This document shows, piece after piece, positions 46,743 to 55,018 of a DNA stretch of 64,000 nucleotides. The position numbers were made by a program, and so were the translations under genes. The notes under the pieces are model-generated. The model saw only the letters and a program-made list of their open reading frames with translations, had not been told where the DNA came from and did not search any database. Position 1 is the stretch's first letter, and each line of letters starts with the position of its first letter. The DNA comes from Burkholderia ubonensis (lineage in GTDB: Bacteria > Pseudomonadota > Gammaproteobacteria > Burkholderiales > Burkholderiaceae): assembly GCF_902833085.1 (NCBI RefSeq), contig NZ_CADFEB010000007.1, positions 62,001 through 126,000 on the forward strand. Reading direction: 5' to 3'.

Positions 46743-46768
46743 ACGGGCACCGGGAGGTGCCCGTTTTC
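46743..46768. terminator. Terminator between the LprI-like and HAD genes
   Basis: CGGGCACC and GGTGCCCG arms (46743-46762) with a GGGA-type loop are followed by TTTT on the plus strand. The pair of genes is convergent here. Confidence 0.8.
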
Positions 46769-46787
46769 ATTTGGGGAGGTGGGTTGC

Positions 46788-47468
46788 CTACGCGCGCTGC
46801 GCGTCGTGCAGCCCGAACCACGCCGGCACGAGGGCGAGCGCGTCGTCGAGCGACGCGAGCACGTGCAGGCTCAGCGTGACGATCTCCGGCGTGGGCGCCT
46901 TCAGGTCGGGCACGGTGACGACCGACGCGCCCGAGCCGGCCGCGGCCTGCGCGCCGAAATCGCTGTCCTCGAACGCGATGCACGCGTGGGCCGGCACGCC
47001 GAGCCGTTCGGCGGCGAGCCGGTAGACGGCCGGGTCGGGCTTGCCGCGCGCGACTTCGTCGCCGCCCGCGAGCGCGTGGAAGAACGGCAGCGCGCCGACC
47101 GCGTCGAGCCGCGCGCGGATCACGTCGCGCGCGGACGACGACGCGACCGCGCACGGGATGCCGGCCTGCGCGAGTGCGTTCAGCAGCGCGTGCGCGCCGG
47201 GCTTCAGCGGGAATTTCGGATGGGGTTCGGGCGCCGCGAGCTGTTCGCGCACGCGCATGCGGACCGCGTCGAACGTGCCGGTGTCGCCGATGATGCCCGC
47301 GAGAATCGTCTGGCCTTCCGCGAACGAGCGGCCGACGATCTGCAGGTAGTCGGCGACGGACAGCCCGACGCCGTGCGCGCGGGCGACGTCGATCCACGTG
47401 TTCATGATCGTCCGCTCGGAATCGATGAGCAGGCCGTCCATGTCGAAGATCGCGGCGGAAAACGTCAT
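46788..47468 (-). CDS. HAD-superfamily phosphatase (beta-phosphoglucomutase/YniC-like)
   Basis: A 226-residue haloacid dehalogenase-family hydrolase with a C1 helical cap. Motif I is FDMDGLLIDSE (catalytic Asp9 and Asp11), motif II VASSSA, motif III the Lys of RGKPDPAVY, and motif IV EDSDFG, where the common EDS(P/A/V)xG has Asp in the fourth place. It resembles YniC-type 2-deoxyglucose-6-phosphate phosphatases and beta-phosphoglucomutases; the substrate is unknown. The ATG at 47468 has no strong ribosome binding site (GACCTCAGCA). It is downstream of argH on the same strand but a terminator lies between. Confidence 0.88.
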   Translation of the reverse strand: MTFSAAIFDMDGLLIDSERTIMNTWIDVARAHGVGLSVADYLQIVGRSFAEGQTILAGIIGDTGTFDAVRMRVREQLAAPEPHPKFPLKPGAHALLNALAQAGIPCAVASSSARDVIRARLDAVGALPFFHALAGGDEVARGKPDPAVYRLAAERLGVPAHACIAFEDSDFGAQAAAGSGASVVTVPDLKAPTPEIVTLSLHVLASLDDALALVPAWFGLHDAQRA

Positions 47469-47538
47469 TGCTGAGGTCCGGAAGTCGGGGGAGAAGGCGG
47501 GCGACGCACGCAACGTGAGCGGCCCGCGCCAACAAGAA

Positions 47539-47560
47539 ACGGACGCCGCGGGGCGTCCGT
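47539..47560 (-). terminator. Rho-independent terminator after argH
   Basis: The arms ACGGACGCC and GGCGTCCGT with a GCGG loop are followed on the minus strand by TTTCTTGTT, 13 bases past the argH stop. Confidence 0.82.
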
Positions 47561-47572
47561 TCGCGGCGACGC

Positions 47573-48982
47573 TTACTTGCCGAGCGCCGCGCGCGCGGCC
47601 TTCACGGCGGCGCGCACCTGGTCCGGCGCGGTGCCGCCCGGGTGGTTGCGGCTCGCGACCGAGCCTTCGAGCGTCAGGTAGCCGAACACGTCGTCGCCGA
47701 TCAGGTGCGCGACGTTCGGCAGCTCCTGCTTCATCTCGTCGAGCGTCAGGTCGGCGAGGTCGATGCCGCGATCGTCGCAGATCCGCACCGCGTGCGCGAC
47801 CGCCTCGTGCGCGTCGCGGAACGGCAGCCCGCGCTTCACGAGGTAGTCGGCGAGGTCGGTCGCGGTCGAGAAGCCCTGCAGCGCGGCCGCGCGCATCGCG
47901 TCGGGCTTCACGGTGATGCCCGCGACCATCTCGGCGAAGATCCGCAGCGTGTCGGCGACCGTGTCGACCGTGTCGAACAGCGGTTCCTTGTCTTCCTGGT
48001 TGTCCTTGTTGTACGCGAGCGGCTGGCCCTTCATCAGCGTGAGGAGCGCCATCAGGTGGCCGTTCACGCGGCCGGTCTTGCCGCGCGCGAGCTCGGGCAC
48101 GTCCGGGTTCTTCTTCTGCGGCATGATCGAGCTGCCGGTGCAGAAGCGGTCGGCGATGTCGATGAAGCCGACGCGCGGGCTCATCCACAGCACGAGCTCT
48201 TCCGAGAAGCGCGACACGTGCGTCATCACGAGCGCGGCCGCGGCCGTGAATTCGATCGCGAAGTCGCGATCCGACACCGCGTCGAGCGAGTTCGCGCAGA
48301 TGCCGTCGAAGCCGAGCGTCTTCGCGACCGCGTGACGGTCGATCGGGTAGCTCGTGCCCGCGAGCGCGGCCGCGCCGAGCGGCAGGCGGTTCACGCGGGT
48401 GCGGCAGTCGCGCATGCGCTCGGCGTCGCGCGAGAACATTTCGACGTACGCGAGCAGGTGGTGGCCGAACGTGACCGGCTGCGCGACCTGCAGGTGCGTG
48501 AAGCCGGGCATGATCGTGTCGGCGTTTTGTTCCGCGAGGTCGATCAGCGCGCCGCGCAGGTCGCCCAGCAGGCCGCCGATGCGGTCGATCTCGCCGCGCA
48601 GCCACAGGCGGATGTCGGTCGCGACCTGGTCGTTGCGCGAGCGGCCCGTGTGCAGGCGCTTGCCGGCGTCGCCGATCAGCGCGGTCAGGCGCGCCTCGAT
48701 GTTCAGGTGGACGTCCTCGAGGTCGAGCTGCCATTCGAATTCGCCTCGCTCGATCTCGCCCTGGATCTGCGCCATCCCGCGTTCGATCGCGGCCAGGTCG
48801 TCGGCGCTGATGATCTTCTGCGCGGCGAGCATCTTCGCGTGCGCGAGCGAGCCGGCGATGTCGACGAGCGCGAGGCGCTTGTCGAAAAACACCGACGACG
48901 TGTAGCGCTTGACCAGCTCGGACATCGGTTCCGAGAAGCGGGCCGACCAGGCCTCGCCCTTTTTGTGCAGTTGGGACGTCAT
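47573..48982 (-). CDS. argH: Argininosuccinate lyase
   Basis: ArgH splits argininosuccinate into arginine and fumarate, the last step of arginine synthesis. The 469-residue protein has the fumarase/aspartase superfamily signature [12 protein letters not shown] (catalytic Ser about residue 284) and the family blocks [13 protein letters not shown] and [17 protein letters not shown]. The ATG at 48982 is preceded by a weak AAGATTCGCC stretch; an upstream in-frame start at 49043 is not protein-like. It is a single gene with its own terminator. No other arg genes are present. Confidence 0.96.
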   Translation of the reverse strand: MTSQLHKKGEAWSARFSEPMSELVKRYTSSVFFDKRLALVDIAGSLAHAKMLAAQKIISADDLAAIERGMAQIQGEIERGEFEWQLDLEDVHLNIEARLTALIGDAGKRLHTGRSRNDQVATDIRLWLRGEIDRIGGLLGDLRGALIDLAEQNADTIMPGFTHLQVAQPVTFGHHLLAYVEMFSRDAERMRDCRTRVNRLPLGAAALAGTSYPIDRHAVAKTLGFDGICANSLDAVSDRDFAIEFTAAAALVMTHVSRFSEELVLWMSPRVGFIDIADRFCTGSSIMPQKKNPDVPELARGKTGRVNGHLMALLTLMKGQPLAYNKDNQEDKEPLFDTVDTVADTLRIFAEMVAGITVKPDAMRAAALQGFSTATDLADYLVKRGLPFRDAHEAVAHAVRICDDRGIDLADLTLDEMKQELPNVAHLIGDDVFGYLTLEGSVASRNHPGGTAPDQVRAAVKAARAALGK

Positions 48983-49068
48983 GGCGAATCTTCGAAGGGT
49001 GTTGGGCGGCGTGCGCCGCGAGGGAATCGGAGGATTTTAGCATTCGCCGCCGTGCGACCGGGCGGGCG

Positions 49069-51447
49069 TCAGCGCAGCGCGCAGGTCAGCGGGCCGATGC
49101 GCGGCAGCGTGCCGTCGTCCGGGCGCTGGTACGCGAATTCGACGCTGCAGCGGCGTCCGTCGCCGGCAATCTCCAGATGATTGTCGGCGACGAGGCCGTC
49201 GACGAACGTGAGGCCGTCGTAGCCGACGATCGTGCGCTGCCCGCTCTCGACGTGGACGACTTCGAGGCCGGGCGGCAGCGGCGCGCCGTCGGGCATGCGC
49301 AGCGCGATCGTCGCGGCGCGGTAGCGCGTGACCGGAAACCGCGCGAACACGCCGGAGCGGGCCTGCGGCACGAGGTCGAGCGTCGTGTCCGTAATGCGCG
49401 CATCGGCCGGCAGCGTCGTGCCGTCGATCGCGACGCGGTTGTTCTGGTACGCGTTGAGGTCGGGCACGAGCAGGTAGCCGGCGCGGTCGGTCTCGCCGAT
49501 CGGCCGGTTCTGGTGCAGCACCGGCACGCGCCCGGCGTCCGTCGATACGAGCGCGAAGCCGTCGTCGATGCGGCGCGACGCCATCAGGTGGCCGTTCATC
49601 AGCACGAGCGCGCCGGCGACGTCGACCGCCGCATTGCGCTCGCCGGCGAACGACTGCGCGAGCAGCGTGACTTCGCCCGCGCGGCCGAGGTATTGAAGCT
49701 GTCCTTGCCCGTAGCGCATCCCGCCGTTCCCGCCGGCCTGCACGTTCCAGCCGAAGCCGCCGTCGTAGTCGGGCGCGCGCGACGCGTTGACCGCGTAGGT
49801 CGACTTGCCGTTCTGCCGGCCGGCGCTCGCGGAGATCGACGTGTTGTCGCCGAGGCCGATGCTCAGGCTGATGAAGAAGCCGCGCGCGCTGCGTTGCCGG
49901 AAGTCCTGGAACGCGCTGATGGTCATCGACGCGAGCATCCCGAAGTTGACCGACCAGGCGGCCGAACCGATTCGCGATGCGCGGGCGCCCGGATACTTGA
50001 GGCCGAGATAGCTGAACGACAGCGTCTGCGCGTGGAGGAACGGCAACGACACCGTCACGCGGTCGCTCGCGGTCGCGACCGGCGTGCCCTCGCGGGAGCC
50101 GAGGTCGCCGTAGCCGCCGAACGCGCGCAGCGTCTGCGCGTCGATCGAGAAGCGCGGCGTCACGTACTGGTAGCCTGCGCCCGCCTGCGCGCCGCCGAAG
50201 CGTCCCGCGCTGACGGCCAGCGACGCATTCGCGACACCCGCGTCGCCGATGCGCGCGAGCGCGCCCGCGCCGGCGTTGTAGACGCCGCTCGTTGCTTCGG
50301 CGTGCGCTTCGACGGTCAGCCGCTCGTTGATCCCGTAGCGCAGCGACCCGCTCGCGGCCGGCGTGCGCGCATAGTCGAACGTGTCGATGCCGTACGCGCG
50401 GCGCAGGAAGCCCGCTTCCGCCGAATAGCTCGCGAGGCCGGGCGCGAGCAGGCGCGTGTCGACGTACAGCGGGATCGACGTGGTGATCGTGCGGCCGAGC
50501 GCATCGCGCGTGATCACGGTCGCGTTGCCGGCGCCGGTGATGCCCGGCACGCTGTTGATCACGAACGGGCCGCCCGGGACGTTGCCGCTGAACTGGCGCA
50601 CGTTGTTCACGTACAGGTCGACCGCCGACGGCACGACCGCGCTGCCGGACAGCGCCGGCACCGGGAAGGTCACGAGATCGGGGCGCAGCCCGAAATTGCT
50701 GCGCCACTGCAGGCCGCCGAGGCGCAGCGAGCGGGTCCACGACAGCGACGACGAGATGGTGTCGCCGATCTGCATCGTCGTGAGCGTGCGCGGGTCGGAC
50801 GTCGTCCACGACGTGTCGTAGCGCAGATAGCGCTGCCGGTCGCGATAGAGATAGGCGACGCCGGTGCTGCTGAACACGCCGGCCGGATCGAAGTAGCGCG
50901 CTTCGCTCCAGATCGAGAACGGCGCGTGCGCGACGGTCTGCGCGTACGCATCGTAGTTCAGCACGATGCCGCGCCCGGACGTGGCCGGCGGCGTGGCGGC
51001 GAGCGCGCGCGTGTCGAACGTGTGCGGAATGCGCAGCGCGTCGGGCACCCGCAGGTCGATCGTCTGGCGGCCGGCGTCGTAGTCGTAGCGCACGCCTTCG
51101 AGCGTGTCGAGCGCGACCAGTGCGTTCGACGGTGCGTTCGACGGCGCGTGCGCGCGGTCGCCGGCCGCGATGCCGAGGTCGTTCAGGTCGGCCGACGCCG
51201 CGAACAGGTGTCCGTCGACCAGCTGGAAGCGCGCGATCCGGTGCGTCGGTTCGCCGTTGATCGACACGTCGAGGTACAGCGCGCCGGGCTCGGGAGCCGC
51301 TGCAAGCGGCGGTGCGGCAGCCGGTTGCGCGCACGCGCCGGTCGCGCGCAGCACGAGCGCGACCAGTGCCGATGCTGCGGCGACAACGCGCGCGCGTCGC
51401 CCGGAGGGCGTCGGTCGATCGGCGGGTCGCGTCGTCGGCACGCGCAA
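49069..51447 (-). CDS. Outer-membrane fimbrial usher (Csu/sigma type)
   Basis: A 792-residue FimD/PapC-family usher, the outer-membrane channel that polymerises and secretes pilin subunits. It starts with a signal peptide (LVALVLRATGACAQ), an N-terminal chaperone-binding domain (LYLDVSINGEPTHRIARFQL), a 24-strand barrel with a plug region (about 250-330, PVPALSGSAVVPSAVDLYVNNVRQFSGNVPGGPF, containing the typical N-G-V/V-N-N-V element) and C-terminal domains ending YQRPDDGTLPRIGPLTC. The reading frame opens at TTG 51447, 28 bases after the chaperone stop, with no clear ribosome binding site; a GTG at 51441 is the alternative. It is the last gene of the minus-strand pilus unit. Confidence 0.9.
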   Translation of the reverse strand: MRVPTTRPADRPTPSGRRARVVAAASALVALVLRATGACAQPAAAPPLAAAPEPGALYLDVSINGEPTHRIARFQLVDGHLFAASADLNDLGIAAGDRAHAPSNAPSNALVALDTLEGVRYDYDAGRQTIDLRVPDALRIPHTFDTRALAATPPATSGRGIVLNYDAYAQTVAHAPFSIWSEARYFDPAGVFSSTGVAYLYRDRQRYLRYDTSWTTSDPRTLTTMQIGDTISSSLSWTRSLRLGGLQWRSNFGLRPDLVTFPVPALSGSAVVPSAVDLYVNNVRQFSGNVPGGPFVINSVPGITGAGNATVITRDALGRTITTSIPLYVDTRLLAPGLASYSAEAGFLRRAYGIDTFDYARTPAASGSLRYGINERLTVEAHAEATSGVYNAGAGALARIGDAGVANASLAVSAGRFGGAQAGAGYQYVTPRFSIDAQTLRAFGGYGDLGSREGTPVATASDRVTVSLPFLHAQTLSFSYLGLKYPGARASRIGSAAWSVNFGMLASMTISAFQDFRQRSARGFFISLSIGLGDNTSISASAGRQNGKSTYAVNASRAPDYDGGFGWNVQAGGNGGMRYGQGQLQYLGRAGEVTLLAQSFAGERNAAVDVAGALVLMNGHLMASRRIDDGFALVSTDAGRVPVLHQNRPIGETDRAGYLLVPDLNAYQNNRVAIDGTTLPADARITDTTLDLVPQARSGVFARFPVTRYRAATIALRMPDGAPLPPGLEVVHVESGQRTIVGYDGLTFVDGLVADNHLEIAGDGRRCSVEFAYQRPDDGTLPRIGPLTCALR

Positions 51448-51475
51448 GGTGAAGGGAGGGAGGCCGGCGCCCGGT

Positions 51476-52186
51476 TCAGGGCGGCGTCAGCCGCGCCTCG
51501 ACCGGTTGCGCGTTGACGGTCGCCCGGACCTTCACGAACGGCGGCTTGCGCGCATCGAGCCGGAGCGGCCAACGGCGCACGCTGCCGGCCAGCGCGTAGC
51601 CGAGCAGTCCGCGCGCGACTTCCTGCGCATTGCCTTGCGCATCGACGAGCCGCACCGCGGAGATCTGCGCACGCCGGCCGCCGAGGTTCGAGACCGACAG
51701 CAGCCAGCCCCGCGGGTCGGATTCGACGCGCCAGTCGAGCCGCGGCGGCGCAGGCGTTCTGTCGGGCTCGACGAACACGGGGACCGAGTAGCGCAGGCGC
51801 AGCGTGATGCCGTTCGCTACCGGCGTGCCGGGCGCGGGCAGCTCGTCGATCAGCACGCGATAGCTTTCCTCGGCGGCCGGCGTTGCGGGCGTCGTGCGTA
51901 CGAGGCGGATCAGTTGCTCGGCGTTCGCGCCGATCTGCAGCAGCGGCGGCGACGCGGCGAGCGAATCGGTCGGCGTCAGCACGTCCTCGCCGTTTTCCTG
52001 GGTCCAGCGGAACGTGCGGACCTGGCCATAGATCGCCTGCGCGCCCGAATTGGTGAGCGTGACGCCTGCTGCGGCCACGGAGGGCGGCAGTTCGAGCGTC
52101 ACCGGCGAAATCTGCAGCGTCGCCGCCGACTCGGTTGCCGCTGACGCGGCGCACAGGGCGGCGAGGAGACGGGCGCGAATCGCCAC
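51476..52186 (-). CDS. Fimbrial periplasmic chaperone (Csu/archaic type)
   Basis: A 236-residue PapD-like chaperone with a signal peptide (MAIRARLLAALCAASAATES). The two immunoglobulin-like domains show LQISPVTLELPPSVAAAGVTLTNSGAQAIYGQVRTFRW in domain 1 and ESYRVLIDELPAPG, the family signature around G1, followed by LRLRYSVPVFV. The pattern (EESYR-V-L-I-x-E-x-P) is that of archaic, CsuC/CupE-type chaperones. The start is GTG 52186, six bases after the pilin stop. It accepts subunits by donor-strand complementation and hands them to the usher encoded downstream. Confidence 0.9.
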   Translation of the reverse strand: MAIRARLLAALCAASAATESAATLQISPVTLELPPSVAAAGVTLTNSGAQAIYGQVRTFRWTQENGEDVLTPTDSLAASPPLLQIGANAEQLIRLVRTTPATPAAEESYRVLIDELPAPGTPVANGITLRLRYSVPVFVEPDRTPAPPRLDWRVESDPRGWLLSVSNLGGRRAQISAVRLVDAQGNAQEVARGLLGYALAGSVRRWPLRLDARKPPFVKVRATVNAQPVEARLTPP

Positions 52187-52192
52187 GGCGCG

Positions 52193-52726
52193 TCAGAAAT
52201 AGACGGTCGCGGTCACGGTGGCCTGATAGGTGTCCGGCTTCGGTGTGGTCTGGGTCGGCACCTGGCCGTACACGTTCACCGTCTGGGCGGACCCGTTGCC
52301 GGTGCCGCCGACGGTGTCGGTGCCCTGCGTGTTCCCCCAGACGGTCGTGTGGCCGGCGTCCTGGTAGAGCTGGAAGCCGACCGTCGTGCTCGTATTGCCG
52401 CTCGCCGTGCCGGCCATCAGCCGCGCGGAGACCGTCGAGCCGGTGACACCGCCCGCGTCGAGACCGAGGTTGTACGGCGTCGAGTCCGTGCAGGTGACGG
52501 ACAGCGTGGTCTGCTGATTGACCGCCGAACCCACCACGCCGCTGGTGCCGAATGCGAGCGGGTTCGCGGAAACCGTGCAGTTCGCCTGGATCGTCAGCGT
52601 GACGTTGAATTGCGCGGTGGCGGTGCCGTTCGAGTAGACCGCGGCGGCGGCGGGGCGCCACGCGGGCGTGAATGCGACGGCTGCCGCGAGGGCGGCCGAA
52701 AGTCCGAGGCGTGTAGTGGTGTTCAT
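52193..52726 (-). CDS. Spore coat U domain pilin subunit (CsuA/B-like)
   Basis: A 177-residue SCPU-domain protein, probably the main pilin of an archaic (sigma) pilus. A signal peptide (MNTTTRLGLSAALAAAVAFTPAW..., cleavage at PAAAA-VY) precedes the domain; a donor strand ATAQFNVTLTIQANC follows. Two Cys (in QANCTV and VTCTDS) form the usual disulfide. The C-terminus NVYGQVPTQTTPKPDTYQATVTATVYF fits the SCPU pattern GQVPxQ...YxDTVTVTVxY. The ATG at 52726 is preceded by CCGGAGGAAACC. It is the first gene of pilin-chaperone-usher and faces the divergent two-domain SCPU gene. Confidence 0.9.
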   Translation of the reverse strand: MNTTTRLGLSAALAAAVAFTPAWRPAAAAVYSNGTATAQFNVTLTIQANCTVSANPLAFGTSGVVGSAVNQQTTLSVTCTDSTPYNLGLDAGGVTGSTVSARLMAGTASGNTSTTVGFQLYQDAGHTTVWGNTQGTDTVGGTGNGSAQTVNVYGQVPTQTTPKPDTYQATVTATVYF

Positions 52727-53024
52727 CTTGGTTTCCTCCGGCCGTTCAGGAAATCGCCCGGCTCGCGTGGCCTGGTCCGCGCAATGCGCCGCCGTTTCGA
52801 TAAAACCGCACATCCGTCTGACAAGATTAGACTACTCTACGCATTTGATTGTGTGAAATGGAAGAAAATACGCAGATGATTGCATTTGCCGGGATTGTTT
52901 CGGAATCTGAATTGATCTGAGTCGAGGGTCGGGCGCGCGGCATGTCGGCCGCTTGTCGCCGACAGCCGGCGATCGTGCCGGCGGCGGGCGCCGTCGAGCC
53001 GGATGCGTTTCCATGAGGAGAACC
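52727..53024. other. AT-richer divergent control region of the pilus locus
   Basis: The 298-base gap between the two SCPU genes is clearly richer in A and T between about 52800 and 52920 than its surroundings. It must hold the promoters of both units. I see no promoter pair good enough to call and no protein-coding frame. Confidence 0.55.
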
Positions 53025-54020
53025 ATGACGGACGAGCGGATCGGGCGGGTGCATCGGCGCCTGCGCTGGATGGCGTGCTGGCTGCTGGCTGCGGTGCTCG
53101 GTGCGCCGTGGCTGTCCGCGCGCGCGGACAGCTGTTCGGTGAGCGCACCGACGACGAGCTTCGGCTCGGTCAGCCCGATCACCCAGCTCGCGTACACGAC
53201 GACGAGCACGGTGAGCGTGACGTGCACGTGGGATGTGGCAAGCCTCAATACGACCGCGCTCGTCTGCCTGAACCTCACCGGGACCCCGCGCGCGCTGACC
53301 AACGGGGCGAACCAGATGCAGTACGACCTGTACCAGGATGCTGGCTATACGCAGTCCTGGGGCGCGGTCGCCAGCGGCACGACGCCGATGTCGGTCACGC
53401 TGACGAGGCCGGGGGTCGGCACGACCGCGAACGCGAACCTGACCGTCTACGGCCGCATCGCGCCGAGCCAGCCGACGGTGCCGAGCGTCAACAACAGCAG
53501 CACGGTCTACTCGCAGACGTTCGCCGGGAACCAGGCGTCGTACAGCTACAACTTCGCGCTGCTCGGCATCCAGCTGACGCCATGCACGTCGCAAGCATCG
53601 GCCGGCACGTTCTCGTATGCGGCGAACGCGACCGTCGTGAACAACTGCCTCATCAGCGCGACGAATGTTGCATTTCCGGCAGCGGGCGTGCTCGCGTCGC
53701 CGCTGACGGCGACCGGCTCGATCAGCGCGCAGTGCACGAACGGCGATGCGTACCAGATCGCGCTGAACGCCGGCGGCAGCGGCAACGTTGCCGCGCGCAC
53801 GATGCAGCGCTCGGGCGGCGGGGGCGCGGTCGGCTATCAGCTCTACCAGGACGCCGGCCATTCGACGCCGTGGGGCGACGGCACCGGCGGCACGTCGATG
53901 GCGACGGGCACCGGCAGCGGGCTCGCGCAATCGGTCACGATCTACGGGCGCGTGCCCGCGCAGACCACGCCCGCGCCGGGCAGTTACAGCGACACGATCA
54001 CCGCGACGATCAGCTTCTGA
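53025..54020 (+). CDS. Two-domain spore coat U protein, probable pilus tip adhesin (CsuE-like)
   Basis: A 331-residue exported protein with a signal peptide (WMACWLLAAVLGAPWLSARA, cleavage ARA-DS) and two SCPU domains in tandem: about 37-175 (CSVSAPTTSFGSVSPIT to ANLTVYGRIAPSQ) and 200-331 (TFSYAANATVVNNCLISATNVAF to ITATISF). In Acinetobacter Csu pili the tip adhesin CsuE is the two-domain SCPU protein, so this is the likely tip. It is transcribed away from the pilin-chaperone-usher genes. The ATG at 53025 has GAGGAG close upstream. The usual operon order has the adhesin downstream of the usher, so the divergent placement is unusual. Confidence 0.82.
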   Translation: MTDERIGRVHRRLRWMACWLLAAVLGAPWLSARADSCSVSAPTTSFGSVSPITQLAYTTTSTVSVTCTWDVASLNTTALVCLNLTGTPRALTNGANQMQYDLYQDAGYTQSWGAVASGTTPMSVTLTRPGVGTTANANLTVYGRIAPSQPTVPSVNNSSTVYSQTFAGNQASYSYNFALLGIQLTPCTSQASAGTFSYAANATVVNNCLISATNVAFPAAGVLASPLTATGSISAQCTNGDAYQIALNAGGSGNVAARTMQRSGGGGAVGYQLYQDAGHSTPWGDGTGGTSMATGTGSGLAQSVTIYGRVPAQTTPAPGSYSDTITATISF

Positions 54021-54027
54021 TGCGCGG

Positions 54028-54837
54028 TCACTCGCGTACCAGCACGACGAGCTTCAGGTCCTCGCGATGCGCGGGCTTCAGCGTGATCTGCTGGTAGACG
54101 AGCCGCCCGTCGGCCGGGTGGTCGAATTCGCGCTCGCCGCCTTCGCGCTCGAACACGTCCTGCGACGCCCAGTACTGCGCGAACGCGTCGCTGCCGGCCG
54201 TCAGCGCGTCGATCAGCGCGCGCGTCGGCGCATCGTTCAGGTGGCGGATCGAGTCGGCGCGGAATTCGGCGGCGAGCCGGCGCGCACGGGTCTCCCAGTC
54301 GACGATCAGCGTGCGCGCGGCCGGCGACATGAACACGAAGCGCAGCAGGTTGCGGTCGTGGCCGCCGTCGAGCCAGCCGGTGAACAGCGCGGCGGCGGGC
54401 GGGTTCCACGCGAGCGCGTTCCATTGGCGGTCGAGCACGTACGCGGGCGTCGCGATCGCGGCGACGGTCGCGGCGAGCGTCGGCGGCAGGTCGCCGGCGG
54501 CGACGTCCGGCTCGGCCGGGTCGCGCTGCGCGGCCAGTTCGAACAGGTACGCGCGCTCGGCCCGCGACAGCTGCAGCGCGACCGCGATCCGCGCGAGCGC
54601 GTCGGCCGACGCGGACACCGGGCGGCCCTGTTCGATCCACGTGTACCAGGTCGGGCTCACGCCGCACAGCTGCGCGACTTCCTCGCGCCGCAGCCCCGGC
54701 GTGCGGCGGCGCGGGCCGGGCGGCAGGCCGACCGCCTGCGGCGACAGGCGCTCGCGGTGCGCGCGGATGAAGTCGCCGAGCGCGCGGGCGGGCGTCGCGT
54801 CGAGCGGCGGGGTGGGGGCGGCGGGCGGAAGGTTCAT
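54028..54837 (-). CDS. XRE-family regulator with MmyB-like ligand domain
   Basis: A 269-residue regulator. The N-terminal helix-turn-helix (about 20-90) carries the diagnostic LRREEVAQLCGVSPTWYTWIEQGR, of which REEVAQLCGVS-TWYTWIEQG is the HTH. The C-terminal MmyB-type domain (about 105-269) contains PAYVLDRQWNALAWNPPAAALF and a conserved FEREGGEREFDHPADGRL tail; it probably senses a fatty acid or similar small molecule. It is divergent from the SAM methyltransferase gene, and a palindrome over the intervening promoter is a likely operator. Control of that gene and of itself is inferred. It converges on the two-domain SCPU gene with 7 bases between stops, without an obvious functional link. 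Confidence 0.9.
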   Translation of the reverse strand: MNLPPAAPTPPLDATPARALGDFIRAHRERLSPQAVGLPPGPRRRTPGLRREEVAQLCGVSPTWYTWIEQGRPVSASADALARIAVALQLSRAERAYLFELAAQRDPAEPDVAAGDLPPTLAATVAAIATPAYVLDRQWNALAWNPPAAALFTGWLDGGHDRNLLRFVFMSPAARTLIVDWETRARRLAAEFRADSIRHLNDAPTRALIDALTAGSDAFAQYWASQDVFEREGGEREFDHPADGRLVYQQITLKPAHREDLKLVVLVRE

Positions 54838-54884
54838 GCGAAATCGTCAGGCGGGTGGATCGAATACCAGAATAACTGCTTAAC

Positions 54885-54913
54885 TTGTACTGGTACATGG
54901 GCGGGCCTATTGT
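54885..54913 (+). promoter_or_regulatory. Promoter of the methyltransferase gene with overlapping operator
   Basis: TTGTAC (54885-54890) and TATTGT (54908-54913) are spaced by 17 bases. A perfect palindrome, TGTACTGGTACA (54886-54897), overlaps the -35 box. On the minus strand the same palindrome overlaps a possible -35 (TGTACC) 16 bases before TTATTC, so one bound regulator could block both genes. Confidence 0.6.
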
Positions 54914-54970
54914 AGCGGCTCACGCGTCTGCCCGCATCGGCGCGGACGGTTCCCCCCAAGCTTTGCATGG

Positions 54971-55004
54971 GGCCGGAGTAAGCGCTGAAGCGCCAACTCC
55001 GGCC
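54971..55004 (+). promoter_or_regulatory. Perfect nested hairpin in the methyltransferase leader
   Basis: Outer arms GGCCGGAGT and ACTCCGGCC (9 bp) enclose an inner GCGC-TGAA-GCGC hairpin. The structure ends four bases before the ribosome binding site AGGAGAG at 55008. It could mask that site, stabilise the mRNA, or be a dispersed repeat; there is no U-run, so it is not a terminator. Confidence 0.6.
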
Positions 55005-55018
55005 AACAGGAGAGTGCG

